Shown here: piece by piece, positions 16,050 through 20,711 of the stretch | Layout: every line of letters begins with the position of its first letter | Numbering within the stretch: the stretch's first letter is position 1 | Assembly: GCA_028289505.1 (NCBI GenBank) | Contig: JANQPK010000133.1 | Span: 1-20,711, forward strand | Reading direction: 5' to 3' | Source: Cyclobacteriaceae bacterium | Lineage (GTDB): Bacteria > Bacteroidota > Bacteroidia > Cytophagales > Cyclobacteriaceae | DNA length: 20,711 bases | Notes under the pieces: generated by a model | What the model saw: the letters and a program-made list of their open reading frames with translations, nothing else | Told to the model about the DNA's origin: nothing | The model's database searches: none | Program-made: the position numbers and the translations under genes

Positions 16050-17690
16050 ATGACTTTTTGGAATAAGGGCATTTTGATGGTGTTGGTGGCGGCGATAGTA
16101 TCAGCGAATCTTTCAGGACAACAGAAGACTAAAAATGGTGACTTATATCTTGGCCCCGAGATCAAATCAGAAAAAAGAGGAACGCTGGAAGATATTGTGG
16201 GCATGGATAGTGATGGCTACTACATGGTTAGAGCAGAACCCAAGAATTTCTACCTGGAAAAATACGATCTTAAACTCAATCTGGTCAAATCCGAGGAAAT
16301 CGAACTCGGAAGAGGTGCAGACCGCAGGTATTTAGAGTTTGCAGAACAGCTAAATGGTGAGATTTATTTATTCACCACTCAGTACGACAATACGGCCAGA
16401 CGAAGGGTATTGTTTGCTGAAAAAGTAAATCGCAAAACGCTAAAACCAGAAGAAGAACCCATACAGCTTACTGCCTACGATTATCGCAACAAATCTGACG
16501 AAGGATACTTCGACTATAATGTATCAAGGGATAGTAGCAAAATCCTAATTTACTACGATTCTCCTGGTCAAAGCAACACAGGTGAGAAGTTCGGTATATC
16601 TGTCCACGATAGCAACCTTAATACACTGTGGAATAAAGAATTAGAGTTGCCTTTCAAGAATAGGTTATACACTGTAGAACGATATAAAGTAGACAACCAG
16701 GGTAATGCCTATCTATTAGGGCTGGTTTACCGAGGTCAAGTCAGGGATAAGAAACAGGGGCGTCCTAATTATGAATATCATCTATTGGTGTACAACCAGG
16801 ACGATGAATACACCGAATACCTGTTGAGCTTACAAAATAAATTCATCACTGATATGCAGTTCGAGATCTCCAGAACCGGGGATATCATATGTGCCGGTTT
16901 GTATTCCGATTTTGGTACCAGCAGTGTGAAAGGCACCTTTTATTTATTGATTGACGGGAAGACCCGTGAAATAAAAAAAGAACACTACGAGCAATTCGAC
17001 CCCAGTTTTCTGGTGGATTTTATGTCTGAGAAGAGAGCAGGTAAGGGGCGTGAGTTAACCCGCTATAACCTAAATCAATTAGAAATACGCCGTGACGGCG
17101 GTGTGGTATTAGTAGCAGAACAGTTTTTTGTGAGGGAACTACAGCAGAATTTTAACGATCCCAGATTCCGATCGCCTTTTGGTAATCCCTTTCTCTACCC
17201 AGGCTATTTTTATTACCCCAGATGGAGGTTTCCCTATCGCTATGGATACCCATTTATGAACGGTGATCGCGAAATACAATATAACTATAATGATATTATT
17301 GTGATTAACATCGATCCCAATGGTTCCATACAATGGGCTAAGAGAATACCTAAAAGACAAAGAAGCAAAGATGACGGGGGCAGATACTCCTCTTATGCCA
17401 TGTCAGTGTCGAAGGGCAAAATGCACTTCGTATTCAATGATAATCCCAAGAATTTGCATAAAAAGAGTGGAGACCAACGGATTCACAATTTCACCAAAGG
17501 CAAAGAATCCGTGGTGGTGCTGGTTAGCCTAGACGGAAGAGGGGAAGTGGAGAAAGAACCCTTATTTCAAGTCAAGGATACTAAAACCATTACCAAACCC
17601 TTAGTTTGCGAGCAGATCTCAAGAGATCAAATGATCATTTACAGTGAAAGAAATAGGAAGGCGACTTTCGGGAGACTTACTTTTCAGTAA
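16050..17690 (+). CDS. Exported protein of unknown function, beta-rich with aromatic segment
   Basis: I cannot assign this 546-residue protein to a named family. It starts with a signal peptide (about 6-23, GILMVLVAAIVSANLSGQ). The remainder is rich in beta-strands with repeats of a strand-turn-strand kind (DSDGYYMVRAE, LNGEIYLFTTQYD, DNQGNAYLLGLVYRG, RDGGVVLVAEQFF), which could build a propeller. Residues 370-402 (bases 17157-17255) are dominated by Phe, Tyr, Pro and Arg and may be a surface loop. No lipobox, membrane helix beyond the signal, or T9SS-type C-terminal domain is evident. The six-codon frame ATG-AAA-ATA-ATT-GTG-TTA-TGA at 16033-16053 overlaps the start by ATGA. The gene stands alone, divergent from the M23 gene and converging on DsbD with abutting stop codons. 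Confidence 0.85.
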   Translation: MTFWNKGILMVLVAAIVSANLSGQQKTKNGDLYLGPEIKSEKRGTLEDIVGMDSDGYYMVRAEPKNFYLEKYDLKLNLVKSEEIELGRGADRRYLEFAEQLNGEIYLFTTQYDNTARRRVLFAEKVNRKTLKPEEEPIQLTAYDYRNKSDEGYFDYNVSRDSSKILIYYDSPGQSNTGEKFGISVHDSNLNTLWNKELELPFKNRLYTVERYKVDNQGNAYLLGLVYRGQVRDKKQGRPNYEYHLLVYNQDDEYTEYLLSLQNKFITDMQFEISRTGDIICAGLYSDFGTSSVKGTFYLLIDGKTREIKKEHYEQFDPSFLVDFMSEKRAGKGRELTRYNLNQLEIRRDGGVVLVAEQFFVRELQQNFNDPRFRSPFGNPFLYPGYFYYPRWRFPYRYGYPFMNGDREIQYNYNDIIVINIDPNGSIQWAKRIPKRQRSKDDGGRYSSYAMSVSKGKMHFVFNDNPKNLHKKSGDQRIHNFTKGKESVVVLVSLDGRGEVEKEPLFQVKDTKTITKPLVCEQISRDQMIIYSERNRKATFGRLTFQ

Positions 17691-19832
17691 TCAAGAGGCT
17701 GTTTTGTTCTTGAAAGCCTCAATACCTCTGTCCAGGAAATCGATGAAATCCGGTACATTCTTATTGTAAGCTACTGGCTCCACTAGTGGTTTCTGCGGAT
17801 CATTTGGATCCAAAAGCACATAAAACGGTTGTGCATTATTCTGGTACCACCGAATTTGAAGGTCTGCATTTTGCTTACCCATGGTTTTTTTAAGCTTTTG
17901 GTCATAGTCCGAGGTGTACCATTGCGCTTCCGGCAGTTCCGTTTTTTCGTCAACATACAAGGCTACTACCAAGTACTCTTGCTGCAAGCGTTGCAAAACG
18001 GCCGGATCTGACCAGACCACAGCTTCCATCTCACGGCAATTGACGCAACCGTGACCGGTGAAGTCGATGAAAATGGGTTTGTCCTGTTGTAATGCGCAGT
18101 CTATGGCCTGCTCCAGATCGAAATATCCTTGAAGCCCATGGGGCAATTTTAAAAGGTCTGCATACTTAGGCTGTTCACAAAGAATATCATTAGCAGTGCT
18201 AAGTGTAGTTCCATATTTTTCCAAACGGAAATCCTGTGTGGTAAGTGGGGGTAGATAACCGGATAGCGGCTTAAGAGGAGCACCCCACATGCCAGGAGCC
18301 AGGTACATGGTAAAAGCGAGAACAGCTATGGCAGCCAATAACCGAGGTACTCCTATGGATCGGCTCTCTCCATCAGATGGAAGTCGTATTATACCCAGCA
18401 GGTAACCAGACAAGGCCAACATGATCGCAATCCAGATGGCTATAAATACATCTCGATCCAGTATACCCCAATGGTAAACCTGATCTACCATACTTAGGAA
18501 CTTCAAAGACAAAGCCAGTTCAATAAATCCTAAGAATACTTTTACAGTGTTCAGCCAGCTTCCTGAACTAGGGAGGCTTTTTAGCCACCCCGGGAATATA
18601 GCGAAGGCGCTAAAGGTTAGAGCGAATGCCATAGAAAAACCCAACATACCCAAAACCGGCATCAGCACGTGGCCGGAAGAGGATGCAATCAAAATGCTTC
18701 CTACGAATGGTCCAGTACATGAGAACGAAACCAGCACCAAGGTTAAGGCCATGAAAAAAATACCAACCAAACCACCGGACTCCGACCTTCTGTCAATGTT
18801 GGTGACCAGATTGCTGGGTATATTGATCTCAAATAAACCCAAGAACCAGAGGGCAAAAACTACGAACATGATAAAAAAAATCATGTTGGGCAACCAATGA
18901 GTGGCCACCCAATTGGCAAACTCCGGACCACCTAATACTGAAACCAGGGTCCCCAGCAAGGTAAATATAATTACAATGCATACACCATAGAATATGGCAT
19001 CGAAGACACCTCTCTTGGGGCTGACATTATCCTTGGTAAAGAAGGTAACTGTCATCGGAATCATGGGGTAGACACAAGGGGTCAATAGTGCCAGGAATCC
19101 GGCAAAAAAAGCAGTCATCAAAAATGTTATCAGGGAAAAGGGAGTATTGGAGGTTTTATCCGCCCAGATATTACGCTTTGGTGCAGCACTTTCAACCGGT
19201 TGCTCCTGGGGTGTAACCACTTCATCCAAGGGTAGCAATTCTGGAAAGCTTTCGCCGGATTCTGTTTCTTTGGTTAAACCAAGGTCTTCTGAAGTTGGCT
19301 TTACTGCTTCTGTGGTATCTGCTAGTGCAGGTTGCTCGAGATTTACTGCCAAAACTTTAAGGCCTTGAAACTCGAACTCCTCATCGAAAGGAATACACTT
19401 GCCATCAATGTCACTGCATACTTGGTAGTCATAGCTTCCCGATATCACCGGATTGGAAGACAGAATCTTAACGGTTTGTCTAAATTCCCCTGTTCCTTTA
19501 AAATAGGTATAGTTCCCCTCAAAAATTTCATCATAAGCTTCTTTGGGTTCTATGGGTATGACCTCACCCACCAGTTCATATGAATTATGCGGTATGAAGT
19601 TAAATTCGGTAACCTTCGGACCCAGATCAGGGTCGAAATCAGAGGAATACAAATACCATTTGGGGTCAATGGTTACCACAAAAATCAGGTCAACCTGATC
19701 TCCAATAGAGACCTCTTCCTTGGAGTACTGATGCTCCCAGTTAGCCGGATGCAGTACCTGGGCGACCACATATAAGGATATGGTCTGAAGAAGCACCGTT
19801 AACAATAAAAACCTAAAGGCTGTAGATTTCAT
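17691..19832 (-). CDS. dsbD: Thiol:disulfide interchange protein DsbD family
   Basis: The ATG at 19832 gives 713 residues with a signal peptide (MKSTAFRFLLLTVLLQTISLYVVAQ); the longer frame to 19856 would need a TTG. The N-terminal DsbD-alpha domain has Cys139 and Cys146 (YQVCSDIDGKC). After a Glu/Pro/Thr-rich linker the membrane domain starts near residue 230, with Cys253 in LTPCVYPMIP and Cys372 in SFSCTGPF, the pair matching E. coli Cys163/Cys285. The C-terminal thioredoxin-like domain has GHGCVNC (Cys596, Cys599). All three redox pairs are present, so it should pass electrons from cytoplasmic thioredoxin across the inner membrane to periplasmic thiol proteins. It follows the M20 peptidase gene by 55 bases (31 by the TTG start), perhaps in one transcript. 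No dsb or cytochrome c maturation partner is visible. Confidence 0.94.
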   Translation of the reverse strand: MKSTAFRFLLLTVLLQTISLYVVAQVLHPANWEHQYSKEEVSIGDQVDLIFVVTIDPKWYLYSSDFDPDLGPKVTEFNFIPHNSYELVGEVIPIEPKEAYDEIFEGNYTYFKGTGEFRQTVKILSSNPVISGSYDYQVCSDIDGKCIPFDEEFEFQGLKVLAVNLEQPALADTTEAVKPTSEDLGLTKETESGESFPELLPLDEVVTPQEQPVESAAPKRNIWADKTSNTPFSLITFLMTAFFAGFLALLTPCVYPMIPMTVTFFTKDNVSPKRGVFDAIFYGVCIVIIFTLLGTLVSVLGGPEFANWVATHWLPNMIFFIMFVVFALWFLGLFEINIPSNLVTNIDRRSESGGLVGIFFMALTLVLVSFSCTGPFVGSILIASSSGHVLMPVLGMLGFSMAFALTFSAFAIFPGWLKSLPSSGSWLNTVKVFLGFIELALSLKFLSMVDQVYHWGILDRDVFIAIWIAIMLALSGYLLGIIRLPSDGESRSIGVPRLLAAIAVLAFTMYLAPGMWGAPLKPLSGYLPPLTTQDFRLEKYGTTLSTANDILCEQPKYADLLKLPHGLQGYFDLEQAIDCALQQDKPIFIDFTGHGCVNCREMEAVVWSDPAVLQRLQQEYLVVALYVDEKTELPEAQWYTSDYDQKLKKTMGKQNADLQIRWYQNNAQPFYVLLDPNDPQKPLVEPVAYNKNVPDFIDFLDRGIEAFKNKTAS

Positions 19833-19887
19833 AGCATCATTACTTGCCCGGTCCAATCTAATGTTTAACGCCTCAGAAGCTAATATG

Positions 19888-20709
19888 TTACTTGGCTAAT
19901 GCAGCAAACTGATGATGGAAGAGCACTATTGTCTCAATTCCTTTTAAGTAGTTAAAAACTCCATAGCTTTCATTTGGCGAGTGAATAGCATCCGAATCCA
20001 AGCCGAACCCCATCAAGACAGTGTTGACTTTGAGCACTTCATCGAACAGTGCCACAATAGGAATACTACCACCATCACGGGTAGGTATAGGTGTTTTGTC
20101 CCATGCCTGTTCAAAGGCCCTACTCGCCGCCTGGTATGCCTTTGAATCTGTAGGTGTAACTGCGGGTTTACCTCCGTGATGAGGGGTAACTTTAACTGTG
20201 ACTGACTCAGGTGTTATTGCCTGGAAATGTTTGGTGAATAACTCAGTAATTTCCTGGTCATCTTGGTCGGGCACCAGGCGCATGGAGATCTTGGCGTGTG
20301 CTTTAGATGGGAGTACTGTCTTGGCTCCCTCTCCGATATATCCTCCCCAAATTCCGTTTACATCCAGAGTAGGTCGAATACCGGCACGTTCAATGGTAGA
20401 GTATCCTGTTTCTCCTTGTACTTCCTGAATCCCAAGTTCTTGTTTGTATTGGTCAAGGTTGAATGGTGCCTTTGCCATATCTGCTCTATGCTGATCTGAC
20501 AGCTCATTAACCTTATCATAGAATCCTGGAATAGTAATTCGTCCCTGCTCATCGATCAGAGAATCTATCATGCCACAAAGCACGTTGATGGGGTTTGCCA
20601 CCGCACCACCATAAACACCTGAATGCAGATCGCGATTAGGTCCGGTTACTTCGACCTCAACATAGCTGAGCCCTCTAAGGCCAACGGTGATGGAGGGGGT
20701 GTCATTGGA
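19888..20709 (-). CDS. M20 family metallopeptidase (dipeptidase), 5' truncated by window edge
   Basis: The frame is open to the window end, so about 273 C-terminal residues are seen and the N-terminal metal-binding half is missing. The visible part starts in the domain junction with SITVGLRGLSYVEVEVTGP and RDLHSGVYGGAVANP, a signature of M20 dipeptidases of the CNDP/carnosinase and DUG1 type. The dimerisation domain follows, then the return to the catalytic domain with TRDGGSIPIV and DAIHSPNE, whose His should bind the second zinc. The family hydrolyses dipeptides with a free C-terminus; many are cytoplasmic, and the missing N-terminus prevents a judgement on export. A GTG at 20601 is only an internal codon. 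DsbD follows closely on the same strand. Confidence 0.93.
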   Translation of the reverse strand, partial: SNDTPSITVGLRGLSYVEVEVTGPNRDLHSGVYGGAVANPINVLCGMIDSLIDEQGRITIPGFYDKVNELSDQHRADMAKAPFNLDQYKQELGIQEVQGETGYSTIERAGIRPTLDVNGIWGGYIGEGAKTVLPSKAHAKISMRLVPDQDDQEITELFTKHFQAITPESVTVKVTPHHGGKPAVTPTDSKAYQAASRAFEQAWDKTPIPTRDGGSIPIVALFDEVLKVNTVLMGFGLDSDAIHSPNESYGVFNYLKGIETIVLFHHQFAALAK

Positions 20710-20711
20710 TA

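Noticed and set aside
16033..16053. Six-codon leader frame overlapping the start at 16050 by ATGA
   Set aside because: It is too short to judge by coding signs and such overlaps arise easily by chance; noted only in the gene entry.
17695..17720. Inverted repeat GAGGCT/AGCCTC at the end of the DsbD gene
   Set aside because: The 6-bp stem has a 14-base loop, lies inside the coding sequence and has no T-run, so it is not a credible terminator.

Overview
The window looks like chromosomal DNA of a Bacteroidota member, probably a marine or free-living Cytophagales-type bacterium. The signs are a propeller/CRD/OmpA protein of the PorE type, a very large AsmA-like protein, a patatin-barrel fusion, a DsbD of Bacteroidota layout, nearly absent Shine-Dalgarno sequences, and a few matches to the Bacteroidota promoter pattern TTG-N19/20-TAnnTTTG. 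GC is moderate (roughly 40-45 % by eye). The genus is inference. I see no IS element, phage gene, CRISPR array, tRNA or rRNA.

Layout. 1-997: the 3' end of a class C beta-lactamase-like serine hydrolase (+), converging with a small two-helix membrane protein (-). 998-1323: a gene-free interval with a very strong terminator-like hairpin. 1324-4329: AsmA-like protein (-). 4435-5795: a two-gene + unit, a small membrane protein followed by a lipoprotein cyclase/kynurenine-formamidase-like hydrolase. 5911-7323: class 3 type aldehyde dehydrogenase (-). 7357-7396: terminator. 7419-10324: two OmpA-family genes in series (-), the second with a beta-propeller. 10510-12261: soluble PAS-PAS histidine kinase (+). 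12262-15871: an M23 peptidase followed by a patatin-barrel protein (-). 16050-17690: exported protein of unknown function (+). 17691-19832: DsbD (-). 19888 to the window end: 3' part of an M20 metallopeptidase (-).

Most genes serve the cell envelope: peptidoglycan anchoring (two OmpA domains), peptidoglycan cleavage (M23), outer-membrane phospholipase/porin (patatin-barrel), lipid traffic or outer-membrane integrity (AsmA-like), delivery of reductant to the periplasm (DsbD), and exported hydrolases (serine hydrolase, cyclase lipoprotein). M23 plus patatin, and M20 plus DsbD, are close enough to be co-transcribed. Three of the four convergent junctions have no intergenic space (stop codons overlap or abut), so transcripts must end inside the neighbouring gene.

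I did not find a clear new multi-gene system. The best leads are the abutting convergent junctions, the hairpin touching the start of the 134-residue membrane protein, the His-to-Cys change at a zinc-ligand position of the M23 peptidase, the PorE-like protein with an unusual N-terminal domain, and the unidentified exported protein with an aromatic/proline/arginine segment.
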